A DNA stretch of 64,000 nucleotides from Streptomyces cyanogenus (GTDB lineage Bacteria > Actinomycetota > Actinomycetes > Streptomycetales > Streptomycetaceae), in NCBI RefSeq assembly GCF_017526105.1, contig NZ_CP071839.1, positions 2,656,501-2,720,500 of the forward strand. The letters are read 5' to 3'. A model generated the notes under the pieces. It worked only from the letters and a program-made list of their open reading frames with translations. It had not been told where the DNA came from and did not search any database. How positions within the stretch are numbered: position 1 is the stretch's first letter; each line of letters starts with the position of its first letter. Position numbers and translations under genes: made by a program. Shown piece by piece: positions 53,593-62,866 of this stretch.

Positions 53593-55002
53593 ATGTTCCA
53601 GAACGCCGACGAGGCCAAGAAGTTCATCGCGGACGAGGACGTCAAGTTCGTCGACGTCCGCTTCTGCGACCTGCCGGGCGTCATGCAGCACTTCACGGTG
53701 CCCGTTGAGGCGTTCGACCCGGACGAGGAGCTGGCCTTCGACGGATCGTCGATCCGTGGTTTCCAGGCCATCCACGAGTCCGACATGGCTCTGCGCGCCG
53801 ACCTGTCCACCGCCCGTGTGGACCCGTTCCGGCGCGACAAGACCCTCAACATCAACTTCTTCATCCACGACCCGATCACGGGCGAGCAGTACTCCCGTGA
53901 CCCGCGGAACGTGGCGAAGAAGGCGGAGGCGTACCTGGCGTCGACGGGTATCGCCGACACCGCGTACTTCGGCCCCGAGGCCGAGTTCTACGTCTTCGAC
54001 AGCGTGCGCTTCGCCACCTCGGCGAACGAGTCCTTCTACCACATCGACTCCGAGGCGGGCGCCTGGAACACCGGCGCCCTGGAGAACAACCGTGGGTACA
54101 AGGTCCGCTACAAGGGCGGTTACTTCCCGGTCGCCCCGGTCGACCACTTCGCCGACCTGCGCGCCGAGATCTCCCTGGAGCTGGAGCGGTCCGGCCTGAA
54201 GGTCGAGCGCCAGCACCACGAGGTCGGCACCGCCGGCCAGGCGGAGATCAACTACAAGTTCAACACCCTGCTCGCCGCCGCCGACGACCTGCAGCTCTTC
54301 AAGTACATCGTGAAGAACGTCGCCTGGCGCAACGGCAAGACCGCGACCTTCATGCCGAAGCCGATCTTCGGTGACAACGGCTCGGGCATGCACGTGCACC
54401 AGTCGCTGTGGAGCAACGGCGACCCGCTGTTCTACGACGAGGCCGGTTACGCGGGCCTGTCGGACACCGCCCGCTACTACATCGGCGGCATCCTCAAGCA
54501 CGCCCCGTCGCTGCTGGCCTTCACCAACCCGACGGTGAACTCGTACCACCGTCTGGTGCCGGGCTTCGAGGCGCCGATCAACCTGGTGTACTCGCAGCGC
54601 AACCGCTCCGCCGCGATGCGTATCCCGATCACGGGCTCCAACCCGAAGGCCAAGCGCGTCGAGTTCCGCGCGCCCGACTCCTCCGGCAACCCGTACCTGG
54701 CCTTCTCGGCCCTGCTCCTCGCGGGCCTGGACGGCATCAAGAACAAGATCGAGCCGGCCGAGCCGATCGACAAGGACCTGTACGAGCTGGCTCCGGAGGA
54801 GCACGCGAACGTCGCCCAGGTCCCGACGTCGCTGAACGCCGTCCTCGACGCGCTGGAGGCCGACCACGAGTTCCTCCTCCAGGGCGACGTGTTCACGTCC
54901 GACCTGATCGAGACGTGGATCGACTTCAAGCGCACCAACGAGATCGCCCCGCTCCAGCTGCGTCCGCACCCGCACGAGTTCGAGCTCTACTTCGACGTGT
55001 GA
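53593..55002 (+). CDS. glnA: Glutamine synthetase type I
   Basis: The 469-residue enzyme makes glutamine from glutamate, ammonia and ATP as a dodecamer. Typical blocks are [19 protein letters not shown], the metal-binding [31 protein letters not shown], and the adenylylation site Tyr in [24 protein letters not shown], which marks the GSI-beta class controlled by adenylyltransferase. AGGAGGAGC precedes the ATG at 53593. Transcription is probably GlnR-dependent. A 19-bp-stem terminator follows. Confidence 0.97.
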   Translation: MFQNADEAKKFIADEDVKFVDVRFCDLPGVMQHFTVPVEAFDPDEELAFDGSSIRGFQAIHESDMALRADLSTARVDPFRRDKTLNINFFIHDPITGEQYSRDPRNVAKKAEAYLASTGIADTAYFGPEAEFYVFDSVRFATSANESFYHIDSEAGAWNTGALENNRGYKVRYKGGYFPVAPVDHFADLRAEISLELERSGLKVERQHHEVGTAGQAEINYKFNTLLAAADDLQLFKYIVKNVAWRNGKTATFMPKPIFGDNGSGMHVHQSLWSNGDPLFYDEAGYAGLSDTARYYIGGILKHAPSLLAFTNPTVNSYHRLVPGFEAPINLVYSQRNRSAAMRIPITGSNPKAKRVEFRAPDSSGNPYLAFSALLLAGLDGIKNKIEPAEPIDKDLYELAPEEHANVAQVPTSLNAVLDALEADHEFLLQGDVFTSDLIETWIDFKRTNEIAPLQLRPHPHEFELYFDV

Positions 55003-55050
55003 TATCGCCCCAGGTCAGAGCGGGTAACCGCTCCCCTGGGCCGCCTGCGG

Positions 55051-55097
55051 GCCGTCGGCCGGCTCTCCCCGCGCGGGAGAGCCGGCCGACGGCTTTT
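55051..55097 (+). terminator. Strong terminator after glnA
   Basis: A perfect 19-bp stem (55051-55069 with 55075-55093), a 5-nt loop and TTTT follow the stop by ~50 nt. Confidence 0.93.
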
Positions 55098-55276
55098 CGG
55101 CTCCGGGCCCCGGGTCCGCTCAGGCTGCGTGGTCCCTGGCGCGGCGGTCGTGCGGGAGTGCACAGCGACGAACGCCGAGTGACTCCCCGCACTCCGACTG
55201 CCGGCGCAAGGGCCTCGCCGCGCCGAGGGGCGGGCGGCGAGTGGAGGCGTGGGCTCCGGCAAGGCAGGCTGAAAGC

Positions 55277-56455
55277 ATGCAGGCGCTCCTGCGGTCGTTC
55301 CCTCGGCTAGGAGCAGGCGGCCATGGCCGGGTCCTCTTCGCCCTGATGCACTGTGTGCCCTTCCTGATCGGGCTGGCCGTGCTGGTCATCGAGCTCACGC
55401 CGGCCCACTTCATCTACACCGGGCCCCTTCTCACCGCGATCCCGGCGCTGGCGGCGGTGACGTTGGGCCCCAAGGGGACCACCGCGGCGGCCGCTCTCGC
55501 GCTGGTGGTCGGCGTGACCACGGCTACCTACAACCAGGCGTGGGGCACCTTGCAGGTCTACACCAACTTTCTGGCCTTGGCGCTGGTGTCCGTGGCCGGC
55601 TTCCTCACGAGCAGCGCCGTGCAGACGCGCCGGCAGAGGGAGCTCGATCAAGTTCGCCAGATCGCCCTGGCGGCGCAGGAGGTCGTGCTGAGACCCGTAC
55701 CCGCGCGACTGGGCCCCGTGTGGGCGGCCAGCCTGTGCCTTGCCGCCGGGACGGGCGCACAGGTCGGCGGTGATCTGTACGAGGCCGTCCAGACCCGGTA
55801 CGGCGTCCGGATGATGGTCGGGGACGTCCGGGGCAAGGGGCTTGCCGCGGTACGAGCCGTCGCAGTGGCTGCGGGCGCGTTCCGGGAGGCCGTGCACTAC
55901 GAGGACGACTTGGTGGAGGTGATGAACCACTGTGCGGCTGCGTTGCGACGGGAACTCGCCGTGCCGGGCGCCTACGACGAGGACGTCCTGCTGGAAGGGT
56001 TCACCACGGTGCTGATCGCACAGGTGCCGGAGGAACCCGTGGTGCAGCTGGTCAACCGTGGGCATCCGCCGCCGCTGCTGCTGCACCAGGGCAGGGTCAG
56101 GGCGTTGACGCCGGCCTCGCCCCTGCCGCCCGTCGGCATGGAAGACCTCGTCACCGGCCCTCCCCCGGAAGCCGAGAGCTATACGTTCCTCCCCGGTGAC
56201 CGCCTGCTGCTGTACACCGACGGCGTCATAGAGGCCCGCAACCGCGACAGCGAGTTCTTCGCCCTGCCGGAGGCCATGGAGGGGATACGCCCCGGCACCA
56301 CCCCGCCGGAGTTCCTGGACCACCTGCACGAGGCATTGGTCCGCCACGCCGAGGGCGACCTGGCGGACGACGTGGCGATGCTCGTCGCCGACAGGCTCGA
56401 CGGCGGACCGGAGCCGCCTCCCGGTGGGGCGGACGCGGGGCGGCGGTCGCTGTGA
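55277..56455 (+). CDS. Membrane PP2C/SpoIIE-type serine phosphatase
   Basis: The 392-residue protein has three or four transmembrane helices (about 20-120; LMHCVPFLIGLAVLVIEL, then ALAAVTLGPKGTTAAAALALVVGV) and a cytoplasmic phosphatase domain (about 150-385) with metal-binding blocks GAQVGGDLYEAV and MVGDVRGKGLAA, then NRGHPPPLLL, LLLYTDGVIEARN and DDVAMLV. Streptomyces encode many such RsbU/SpoIIE-like phosphatases, which act on anti-anti-sigma partners; no sigma-factor gene is nearby. The start is uncertain (GTG 55241 possible); ATG 55277 fits the hydrophobic N-terminus best. Confidence 0.87.
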   Translation: MQALLRSFPRLGAGGHGRVLFALMHCVPFLIGLAVLVIELTPAHFIYTGPLLTAIPALAAVTLGPKGTTAAAALALVVGVTTATYNQAWGTLQVYTNFLALALVSVAGFLTSSAVQTRRQRELDQVRQIALAAQEVVLRPVPARLGPVWAASLCLAAGTGAQVGGDLYEAVQTRYGVRMMVGDVRGKGLAAVRAVAVAAGAFREAVHYEDDLVEVMNHCAAALRRELAVPGAYDEDVLLEGFTTVLIAQVPEEPVVQLVNRGHPPPLLLHQGRVRALTPASPLPPVGMEDLVTGPPPEAESYTFLPGDRLLLYTDGVIEARNRDSEFFALPEAMEGIRPGTTPPEFLDHLHEALVRHAEGDLADDVAMLVADRLDGGPEPPPGGADAGRRSL

Positions 56456-56528
56456 GCCGCGCGTCCGCAGCTCACGTGGCCCTCCGCGCGGTCTGTGCGT
56501 CCGCCGGCCCCGTCCTGCCCGCTTGAGG

Positions 56529-56561
56529 CCCTCACCCAGGGGCGAGGCCCTTGGGTGAGGG
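56529..56561 (+). terminator. Hairpin after the phosphatase gene
   Basis: CCCTCACCCA and TGGGTGAGGG form a perfect 10-bp stem, extendable by G-C pairs into the 13-nt loop. Confidence 0.6.
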
Positions 56562-56579
56562 GGGCGGGACCTCGGCGTT

Positions 56580-57058
56580 CGCGGGCTCGGTTCAGCGCGG
56601 ACGCCGACGGTACGACGACGCCGTAGAGGTCGGCGACGGTGACGAGGGCGCTGTGGTGGAGCTGGTCCGCGGGCACCTCGGCGAGCGGCGACCGCAGGGG
56701 GCGGGTCGCGCGGGCGTCGGCCACCACGGTGGCGCGGTTGCCGCGCGGGAAGGCGCCCCGGGTGGTGAACAGGACACAGATGTGGGTCATGAAACCGGTG
56801 ATCACGACGTCCTTGTGGCCCGCGGCGTCCAGGTGCTCGGCGAGCTCGGTGCCGTGGCCGAGTCCGGGGCGCCCTTCACGACGACGGGTTCGCCGTCGAC
56901 GGGGGCGACGCGGTGGTGGATGCCGCCGATCTCGGCGCGGACGTCGTACCGGGTGCCCTCGCCGCCGTCGTGGACGACGTGCACGACCCGCTCGCCCGCG
57001 GCCCGCGCCCTGGCGGGCAGGCCGGCCGCGGCGTCGAGGGCGGTCTGGCCGCCCGGAA
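56580..57058 (-). pseudogene. Remnant of an isochorismatase-family cysteine hydrolase
   Basis: Read on the minus strand, the middle of an isochorismatase-like enzyme is visible in two frames: PGGQTALDAAAGLPARARAAGERVVHVVHDGGEG to VDGEPVVVKGAPDS in one, then GTELAEHLDAAGHKDVVITGFMTHICVLFTTRGAFPRGNRATVVADA in another. The Cys nucleophile is in THICV. The frame breaks near 56855-56862. The N-terminal ~30 residues, including the catalytic Asp (DMQ motif), are missing, and there is no stop at the family C-terminus. It abuts an AraC-family fragment. Confidence 0.75.
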
Positions 57059-57059
57059 C

Positions 57060-57203
57060 CGGCTCGAAACCACGGACGACACACTCGACCGGGTCGCGTC
57101 CGCGTGCGGTTTCGGTACGACCGGCACCCTCATCCGGGCGTTCCGCCGCAAGCTCGACACCACACCCACCGAGTACCGCGCCCGTTTCCGCCATTCCGGC
57201 TGA
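57060..57203 (+). pseudogene. C-terminal fragment of a GlxA/AraC-family regulator
   Basis: The last ~47 codons read RLETTDDTLDRVASACGFGTTGTLIRAFRRKL followed by DTTPTEYRARFRHSG, the second helix-turn-helix of an AraC regulator. The DJ-1/GATase-like N-terminal domain and first HTH are gone; upstream the frame runs into the antisense of the isochorismatase remnant. GlxA-type regulators often pair with cysteine hydrolases, so one deletion probably fused and killed both genes. Confidence 0.75.
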
Positions 57204-57301
57204 CCGGGCGCGCCGCCGTGCAACCTTTTCCGCTTCTCAAACTTCCTATTGTCGGGGGATCATCCCTCCGGGTTCTTTCGGACGAGAGAGGTTGAACGGG
57301 G

Positions 57302-57556
57302 ATGCCGGAACAGGACGACTGGGAGCGCGAGTTCGATCACAGATGGGCGAACTCGGCCGAGCACAAGGAGCCCTCCGCCCGGGCCCGTATGCTCGCCGCC
57401 CGCTGGAAGGAGAACCCCCCGGACCCGACCCCCTTCCGCGCCGACCCGGACCCGGCCCCCCGCCGCTCGTCCTGGGTCTCGACCGCCGTGGTCCTCGGCT
57501 GCGTGGCGGTGGTCATCGTGCTGCTGGGGTACGCCCAGATGCGCTCGCCGTACTAG
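57302..57556 (+). CDS. Small single-pass membrane protein, 84 aa
   Basis: The product has an acidic/aromatic cytoplasmic start (MPEQDDWEREFDHRW), a Pro/Asp-rich middle and one C-terminal transmembrane helix (about 57-77; STAVVLGCVAVVIVLLGYA), ending RSPY. It resembles conserved Streptomyces tail-anchored proteins of unknown function. A weak GAGAGG lies 12 nt before the ATG. It is 43 nt upstream of the HEAT-repeat gene and probably shares its transcript. Confidence 0.75.
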   Translation: MPEQDDWEREFDHRWANSAEHKEPSARARMLAARWKENPPDPTPFRADPDPAPRRSSWVSTAVVLGCVAVVIVLLGYAQMRSPY

Positions 57557-57599
57557 GAGCCGAGCCGGCGCGAGCGGACGACACGAGCGGGAGACGGAC

Positions 57600-58982
57600 A
57601 TGTGGGAGGGAGTCGCCGCGGCACTCCGGCTCGCCGGGGGCGCGGCGCTGCCGGACGCGCTCGACACCGGCGACCCGGCGGCCTGGCTGGAACTGGACGA
57701 GGGCGTGCGGGCGGTGGAGTGGTACCGGCCGCCGGACGCCGGCGCCGACCGGGAGCGGTGGGCCGGCGAGCGTGCCCTGCTCACCGCCCTGGCCGCCGGC
57801 GATCCGCTGAGCGACGCCCGGCTCGCCCTCGCCCTGTGCCACCGCGACGGCAGGGTCCGGCACCGTGCGCTGAGCCGGGTCGCCGGCCGGCCGGCGCTGC
57901 TTCCCCTCGTGGTCGTGCGGTGCACCGACTGGGCGGAACCGGTGCGGGCACGGGCCCGTGACCGGCTCACCGAGGCGCTGGACGCCGTGACCGCCGCGCC
58001 GCTCGCCCCGCTGATCCGGCGCCTGGGCGACCGCCACCGCGGTGACTTCGCCCTGGCGTTGCTCGGCGACGTCCTGCGGCGGGCGCCCCGGGAGCGGCTG
58101 GCCCCGCTCCTGGCGTCCGGTGACCGTGCGGTACGCCGGTTCGCGTACGGCCTGGCCGTCGAGGAGGGCTTCCTCTCCCCCGCCGAACTGGCCCGTGCCG
58201 CCGCCCGGGACGACGACGCCGTCGTACGGACACGGTGCGCGGACGCGGCGCTCACCGCCGTCACGCACGACACCGCGGCCGAGGTGCTGGACGCTCTGCT
58301 CGGCGCCCGCAACCCGCAGGCCCGGTCGGCCGGCGTGACCGCGCTGCGGCGGCTGGGCCGGCCGGACCGGGCGGTGGACTTCCTCGCGGACCGGTCGGCA
58401 CTGGTGCGGGCCTGCGCCCGCTATGTCCTGCGGCAGCACGGGACCGATCCGGTGCCCTGGTACCGGGCGCGCTGTGCCGAGGCCGCCGACCCGCTCCTGC
58501 CGCCCGGTGCCGTGATCGGGCTCGCGGAGTGCGGGACGCGCGCCGACGCCGCCCTGCTGTGGCCGCTGCTGGATCACCCGGCACCGGGGGTGCGGGCACG
58601 GGCCGTGGCCGGACTGCGGACGCTGGACGTGACGGACGTACGGCGGATGTGGCGCATGCTGGACGACCCGGCACCCGGCGTGGTGCGCGAGGCCACGCTC
58701 GCCCTGCTGCCGTCGGCCGCCAGGCTGCCGGAACAGGAACTGGTGCGGCGGCTGGACCCGGAACGCCCCCGATGGGAGCGGGTGTCGGCGTGGCGGCTGC
58801 TGCACGCGCACGGCGAGGTCGTACGCCTGCGGGCGGCCGTGACGCTGCTCGGCGGTCCCGACGAGCGGCTGCGGACGCGGGCCGCGGCGGTGGTGCGGCG
58901 CGCACTGCGGTGGGGAGCACGGACCCAGTCGGAAGCGGAGGTTGCCCGGCTGCTGGCCCGGGGCCGCTCCCTGCTGGGCTGA
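57600..58982 (+). CDS. HEAT-repeat-like hypothetical protein
   Basis: The 460-residue protein is a chain of ~30-residue Ala/Arg/Leu-rich helical pairs with repeated patterns such as DRAVRRFAYGLAVEEGFLSP, NPQARSAGVTALRRLGRPD, APGVRARAVAGLRTLDVTDV and APGVVREATLALLPSAA, typical of HEAT/PBS-lyase repeats. Such scaffolds bind proteins; no catalytic motif is seen. The start is the ATG at 57600, behind GGGAGACGG; the open frame extends further back over the 84-aa gene but is not coding there. I do not recognise a specific family. Confidence 0.7.
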   Translation: MWEGVAAALRLAGGAALPDALDTGDPAAWLELDEGVRAVEWYRPPDAGADRERWAGERALLTALAAGDPLSDARLALALCHRDGRVRHRALSRVAGRPALLPLVVVRCTDWAEPVRARARDRLTEALDAVTAAPLAPLIRRLGDRHRGDFALALLGDVLRRAPRERLAPLLASGDRAVRRFAYGLAVEEGFLSPAELARAAARDDDAVVRTRCADAALTAVTHDTAAEVLDALLGARNPQARSAGVTALRRLGRPDRAVDFLADRSALVRACARYVLRQHGTDPVPWYRARCAEAADPLLPPGAVIGLAECGTRADAALLWPLLDHPAPGVRARAVAGLRTLDVTDVRRMWRMLDDPAPGVVREATLALLPSAARLPEQELVRRLDPERPRWERVSAWRLLHAHGEVVRLRAAVTLLGGPDERLRTRAAAVVRRALRWGARTQSEAEVARLLARGRSLLG

Positions 58983-59111
58983 CCCACGGCAGCGCACCGG
59001 TGACGCACCGGGACCTTTTGCTGCTCCTGGGGTCTTTCGGGACCAGCTCATGGGAGTCCGCAGGTGCACACTGGACAGCGGGACGAGTGCCTGACTGCGG
59101 GGTGATGCAAG

Positions 59112-60032
59112 ATGCGGAGCCGGTTCCGGAGTGATCGGCGGCTGACCGTGCGGATGGGTCTCACGATGTTCCTGCTCGGGCTGCTGTACGTGGGGTTCGT
59201 CGCCGCGCTGATCGTGCTGCTGAAGTCCTGGCTGCTGGTCGCCGTCCTGATCGGGGCGATGTTCGTGGCGCAGTTCTGGTTCTCGGACCGGATCGCGATG
59301 TTCGCGATGCGCGGGCGGCCCGTGGAGCGGGAGGAGTATCCCGAGCTGCATGCCGTGGTCGACCGGCTGTGCGCGATCGCCGACCTGCCCAAGCCGGTGC
59401 TCGCCGTGTCCGCGATGGACATGCCGAACGCGTTCGCGACCGGGCGCAGCGCCGATCACGCGGTGGTCTGCGTGACGACCGGGCTGCTGCGCCGCCTGGA
59501 GCCCGCGGAGCTGGAGGGCGTACTGGCGCACGAGCTGTCGCACGTACGGAACAAGGACGTCGCCGTGATCACGATCGCGTCGTTCCTGGGGGTGGTCGCG
59601 GGTCTGGTCGTACGGTTCGCCTTCTACTCCCAGGTCCTGGGCGGCGGCCGCCGGGACCAGAACACCGCAGCCGTGTTCGCCGCGGTGCTGGGCGTCTCCG
59701 CGGCCGTGTACGCGATCAGCTTCCTGCTGATCCGGGCACTGTCGCGGTACCGGGAGCTGGCTGCCGACCGTGCGGCGGCGCTGCTGACCGGCCGGCCCTC
59801 GGCGCTGGCGGCGGCACTCACCAAGGTGTCCGGGGAGATCGCGCGGATCCCGACCAAGGATCTGCGGACCGCCCAGGCGTTCAACGCGTTCTACTTCACC
59901 CCGGCGACCGGCCGGGAGCCCGGCATCGAGCGGTTCTTCTCCACGCACCCGAGCCTGGAGCAGCGGCTGGAGCAGCTGGGCCGGATCTCGGCGGAGCTGG
60001 GCGAGGCCGCAACCCCGGGGAAGGCGGGCTGA
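59112..60032 (+). CDS. htpX: HtpX-like M48 membrane metalloprotease
   Basis: The 306-residue protein has two N-terminal transmembrane helices (about 15-57), the zinc motif HELSH (140-144), further helices (about 150-170 and 185-207), and the third zinc ligand Glu in SRYRELAADRAA. HtpX proteases degrade damaged membrane proteins under envelope stress. It is followed after 2 nt by pspAB, a known actinobacterial pairing, and is therefore linked with PspA (11.6 kb) in a membrane-stress module. Confidence 0.93.
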   Translation: MRSRFRSDRRLTVRMGLTMFLLGLLYVGFVAALIVLLKSWLLVAVLIGAMFVAQFWFSDRIAMFAMRGRPVEREEYPELHAVVDRLCAIADLPKPVLAVSAMDMPNAFATGRSADHAVVCVTTGLLRRLEPAELEGVLAHELSHVRNKDVAVITIASFLGVVAGLVVRFAFYSQVLGGGRRDQNTAAVFAAVLGVSAAVYAISFLLIRALSRYRELAADRAAALLTGRPSALAAALTKVSGEIARIPTKDLRTAQAFNAFYFTPATGREPGIERFFSTHPSLEQRLEQLGRISAELGEAATPGKAG

Positions 60033-60034
60033 CC

Positions 60035-60619
60035 GTGGGGCTGCTGGACATCCTGCTGGGCCGTTCGAAGCCGGTCGCGCCCGATCTGGACCAGCTGTTC
60101 GCGCTGCCGTCGGCGGCCGTGACGCTGGAGGTGGCGGCCGGTTTCACGCCGACCGGGTCCGGGGCGGTGTGCTTCGCCACGGTCGAGGGGGCGGCCTTCG
60201 AGCAGATGCACCGTGAGGTGCAGGCGCTGCTGGACGCGGACACCGACCGCGCCGGCCCGCCGGTGGAGCTGCGCAGGGACGGCTACGGCTACTCCTGGCT
60301 GGTGTCCCGGCGCGCTCCCGGCGAGCTGACCGAGCTGGTCAACGACCTGCACGCGGTGAACACCTCCCTGGAGGCCAACGGCTTCGGCCCGCAACTGCTG
60401 TGCTCCCTGGCCGGTTTCACGGACGGGACGGACCGGACGCTGGCGCTCGTCTACCTCTACAAGCGCGGCACGTTCTATCCGTTCGCCCCGCTGCCCGGTG
60501 CCGCCGAGCGGCGGGACACCGCGCTGGAGCTGCAGCTGAAGTCGGTGCTCGGGGACGACCTGCGGATCGAGCCGGACCTTGGCCGCTGGTTCCCGGTGTG
60601 GGGCGCCCCCGGTCTGTGA
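60035..60619 (+). CDS. pspAB: PspA-associated protein PspAB
   Basis: The 194-residue product begins MGLLDILLGRSKPVAPDLDQLFALPSAAVTLEV and continues with VCFATVEGAAFEQMHREVQALLDAD and YGYSWLVSRRAPGELTELVNDLHAVNTSLE, matching the PspAB family. The GTG at 60035 is 2 nt after the htpX stop, so the two are translationally coupled. PspAB occurs with HtpX and PspA in actinobacteria; its mechanism is unknown. Confidence 0.85.
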   Translation: MGLLDILLGRSKPVAPDLDQLFALPSAAVTLEVAAGFTPTGSGAVCFATVEGAAFEQMHREVQALLDADTDRAGPPVELRRDGYGYSWLVSRRAPGELTELVNDLHAVNTSLEANGFGPQLLCSLAGFTDGTDRTLALVYLYKRGTFYPFAPLPGAAERRDTALELQLKSVLGDDLRIEPDLGRWFPVWGAPGL

Positions 60620-60638
60620 CGGCCGGGGACGCCCCCGT

Positions 60639-60914
60639 TCACCGCGTGCTCCCGCCCCGCTCCTGCCGCCGGGCCTCGAAGGGCCGCTCACGGCGGTAGC
60701 GGCGTTCCCACTTGGCCTGCCGGTCCCGGCGCTCCCGGTACGCCCGGTAGCTGTCGGGCGGGGCGCCGGAGCCCGCGGGCGGGGCCGTACCGGGCGAGCC
60801 GCGCCCGTGTGTGGCGTACAGGTACAGCAGGGCGACGGCGGCGAGCCACCAGAGATGGTCTCCGATTCCGAGGATCACCAGGACGACGGTCCCGGTCGCG
60901 AGCACTTCACGCAT
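60639..60914 (-). CDS. Small membrane protein with basic tail, 91 aa
   Basis: An N-terminal pair of hydrophobic segments (about 4-36; EVLATGTVVLVILGIGDHLWWLAAVALLYLYA) precedes a Gly/Pro linker and a strongly basic tail (YRERRDRQAKWERRYRRERPFEARRQERGG). GGAGG lies 7 nt before the ATG at 60914. It is widespread in Streptomyces without assigned function. It converges with pspAB, leaving 19 nt. Confidence 0.75.
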   Translation of the reverse strand: MREVLATGTVVLVILGIGDHLWWLAAVALLYLYATHGRGSPGTAPPAGSGAPPDSYRAYRERRDRQAKWERRYRRERPFEARRQERGGSTR

Positions 60915-61050
60915 GACGGACCTCCGGGTGAGGGGATTCGAGGGGAGGGGAGCGGCGGGGTGTGTCTGTTTCGCCGCCGTTTGTTCAGAGTAGGGAGGGC
61001 GTGACAGCCGCTGCACCCCGTTTTCCGGCTGCGGGCACGGCCGTGAGTGA

Positions 61051-61830
61051 ATGGCCGGTATGGACGAACTCACCGCTTTCAGCTGCCCGTACGACGGCGA
61101 ACGGCTCAGCGGGGTGAGCGCGGGCCCGCCCGGCCGGGCCACGGTGGTCCTGCTGCACGGCGCGGGCAACGGCAGCAAGGAACGGCTGCTGCCGCTCGTC
61201 ACCGACTTCGCCGACCAGGGCTGCCGAGCCCTGGCGTTCGACTTCTCCGGCCACGGCGAGAGCACCGGCGCCCTCGCGGAGCTGAGCCTGCGCCGGCGGT
61301 TCGAGCAGGCGGTGGCGGTGCTCGACGCGCACGCCCCGGCCGGCGATCCCCTGGTGTTGGTCGGCTTCAGCATGAGCGGACAGACCGTGGCGGATCTGGT
61401 ACGGCACTACGGGCGCCGGGTGGCGGCGGTGGGGCTCTGCGCGCCCGCCGTGTACACGCCCGAGGCCTGGGAGGTCCCGTTCGGCACCGGCGAGGGCCGC
61501 TTCTCCACGCTGATCCGCACCCCGGACAGCTGGCGGCGCTCCCCCGCCCTGGAGGCGTTCGGCTCGTACGAGGGCCGGGCGGTGCTGGTGGTGCCGGGCA
61601 CCGACACGGTCATCCCGCCGGCGGTGACGGCGGCCCTGCAGGAGGCGCTGTCGGTCCGCAGCCGGTTCACCCGCTTCGAACTCCCCGAGGCCGGCCACAT
61701 CCTGGGGCTGTGGTTCCGCGACCACGCCGAGGACCGGAAGGCGTTCGTGACGGCCCTGTTGGACGGGCGTCCCCGGGCGCAGGACCCGGTCGCCGGCGGC
61801 ATCGGCGACCATGGCGGCGCGGGATCGTGA
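61051..61830 (+). CDS. Alpha/beta hydrolase
   Basis: The 259-residue enzyme has the oxyanion-hole HGAGNGSKERLL segment, the FDFSGHGES strand, the nucleophile elbow GFSMSG (Ser near 115), an acid in VPGTDTVIPP and the catalytic His in LPEAGHILG. The short cap region suggests a small ester or thioester substrate; none can be named. An ATG at 61060 is an alternative start. It stands alone, and a hairpin follows at 61925-61955. Confidence 0.88.
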   Translation: MAGMDELTAFSCPYDGERLSGVSAGPPGRATVVLLHGAGNGSKERLLPLVTDFADQGCRALAFDFSGHGESTGALAELSLRRRFEQAVAVLDAHAPAGDPLVLVGFSMSGQTVADLVRHYGRRVAAVGLCAPAVYTPEAWEVPFGTGEGRFSTLIRTPDSWRRSPALEAFGSYEGRAVLVVPGTDTVIPPAVTAALQEALSVRSRFTRFELPEAGHILGLWFRDHAEDRKAFVTALLDGRPRAQDPVAGGIGDHGGAGS

Positions 61831-61924
61831 GCCGCGGTGAGGCCGGGCGGCCGGGGGCCGTCCGGGTCGTCCCGTGCGCTTCCATGCGGCGAACGAACGG
61901 GAGTTGAGGCATGACAGCCGGGTG

Positions 61925-61955
61925 CCGGGTGCCCCGCACCGGTGGGGGCACCCGG
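61925..61955. terminator. Hairpin between the hydrolase and the convergent gene
   Basis: CCGGGTGCCCC and GGGGCACCCGG form a perfect 11-bp stem with a 9-nt loop, 7 nt from the end of the convergent hypothetical gene. Confidence 0.65.
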
Positions 61956-61962
61956 TACCGGC

Positions 61963-62277
61963 TCAGCGCGAGTAGCGCATCAGCGCCCGCACCATGTGGC
62001 ACGTGGTGTCCGACGGGGGGCGCATCCCGATCCGCTCGGCCGTGCTGCGGATCGTCTCGTTCCGGGCCTGGTCCGGCAGGTAGACGCCGGAGTCGAGCAG
62101 GGCTATGGCGAGGCGCATGGCCTTCAGGCGCCGGTTGTGCGTGACGTACCACTCGCGCGGCCGCCCGGCCGGCAGCGGTCGCTTGGCCATGGGCTCGTAG
62201 GGCGAGTCGAACAGCACGGCACGCTGGGCGGTGGACTGGGTCGGCAACGGCTTGGGCTTCAGGGCGGCAGCGGGCAC
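61963..62277 (-). CDS. Conserved hypothetical protein, ~104 aa
   Basis: The basic protein ends in a conserved helical region (REWYVTHNRRLKAMRLAIALLDSGVYLPDQARNETIRSTAERIGMRPPSDTTCHMVRALM). It reads like a small helical DNA- or protein-binding domain but belongs to no family I know. The nominal ATG at 62283 touches the AGGAGG ribosome site, so the GTG at 62277, 6 nt after it, is the better start. The gap 62284-62483 holds nothing recognisable. Confidence 0.65.
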   Translation of the reverse strand: MPAAALKPKPLPTQSTAQRAVLFDSPYEPMAKRPLPAGRPREWYVTHNRRLKAMRLAIALLDSGVYLPDQARNETIRSTAERIGMRPPSDTTCHMVRALMRYSR

Positions 62278-62483
62278 AGGCATCCTCCTGTCGCGGTCAG
62301 GCGGCCCCCGGGGGTTCCGGCGACCTCCTCGAACACTGCTTCCAGTCTACCGGCGGGCACTGACAATCGGGGGTCCGCGCGGGCGGGCAAAGGTGCAGGT
62401 CGAGCAGGAAATTGACCGGCTGTCACGGATGGGGGCGACGGGGCTGCCGAGGTGTCGCGAAATCGAACAGAGCCGCCGCCGAG

Positions 62484-62489
62484 TACCGT
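62484..62489 (+). promoter_or_regulatory. -10 box for the leaderless ArsC-like start
   Basis: TACCGT stands 7 nt before the ATG at 62497, without a ribosome site. Confidence 0.6.
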
Positions 62490-62496
62490 GTCCCGC

Positions 62497-62865
62497 ATGG
62501 AGATCTGGATCAACCCGGCCTGTTCCAAGTGCCGGAGCGCGCTCAGCCTGCTCGACGCCGAGGAGGCCGACTACACCGTCCGCCGCTACCTCGAGGACGT
62601 CCCGAGCGAGGACGAGATCAGGGCCGTACTGGAGCGGCTGAACCTGGAGCCGTGGGACATCACCCGCACCCAGGAGGCGGTCGCCGTGGAACTGGGGCTC
62701 AAGGAGTGGCCGCGGGACGAGAGCGCGCGGGACCGGTGGATCACCGCGCTCGCCGAGCACCCGAAGCTCATCCAGCGCCCGATCATCACCGCCGACGACG
62801 GGACGACGCTGGTGGCACGCACCGAGGAGGCCGTACGGGAGGCCCTCGCACACAGCAAGAGCTGA
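62497..62865 (+). CDS. ArsC/Spx-like thioredoxin-fold protein
   Basis: The 122-residue protein has the ArsC-family fold: NPACSKCRSALSLLDAEEADYTVRRYLED at the N-terminus with a CxxC pair (Cys9 and Cys12) and QRPIITADDGTTLVART at the C-terminus. The CxxC is closer to Spx/YffB relatives than to arsenate reductase, which has a single Cys at that place. No ars genes are near, so arsenate reduction is doubtful and a thiol-redox role is likelier. Confidence 0.85.
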   Translation: MEIWINPACSKCRSALSLLDAEEADYTVRRYLEDVPSEDEIRAVLERLNLEPWDITRTQEAVAVELGLKEWPRDESARDRWITALAEHPKLIQRPIITADDGTTLVARTEEAVREALAHSKS

Positions 62866-62866
62866 C

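Noticed and set aside
62497..62865. Arsenic resistance determinant
   Set aside because: The ArsC-like protein has a CxxC pair and no ars operon neighbours, so a general thiol-redox role is more likely.
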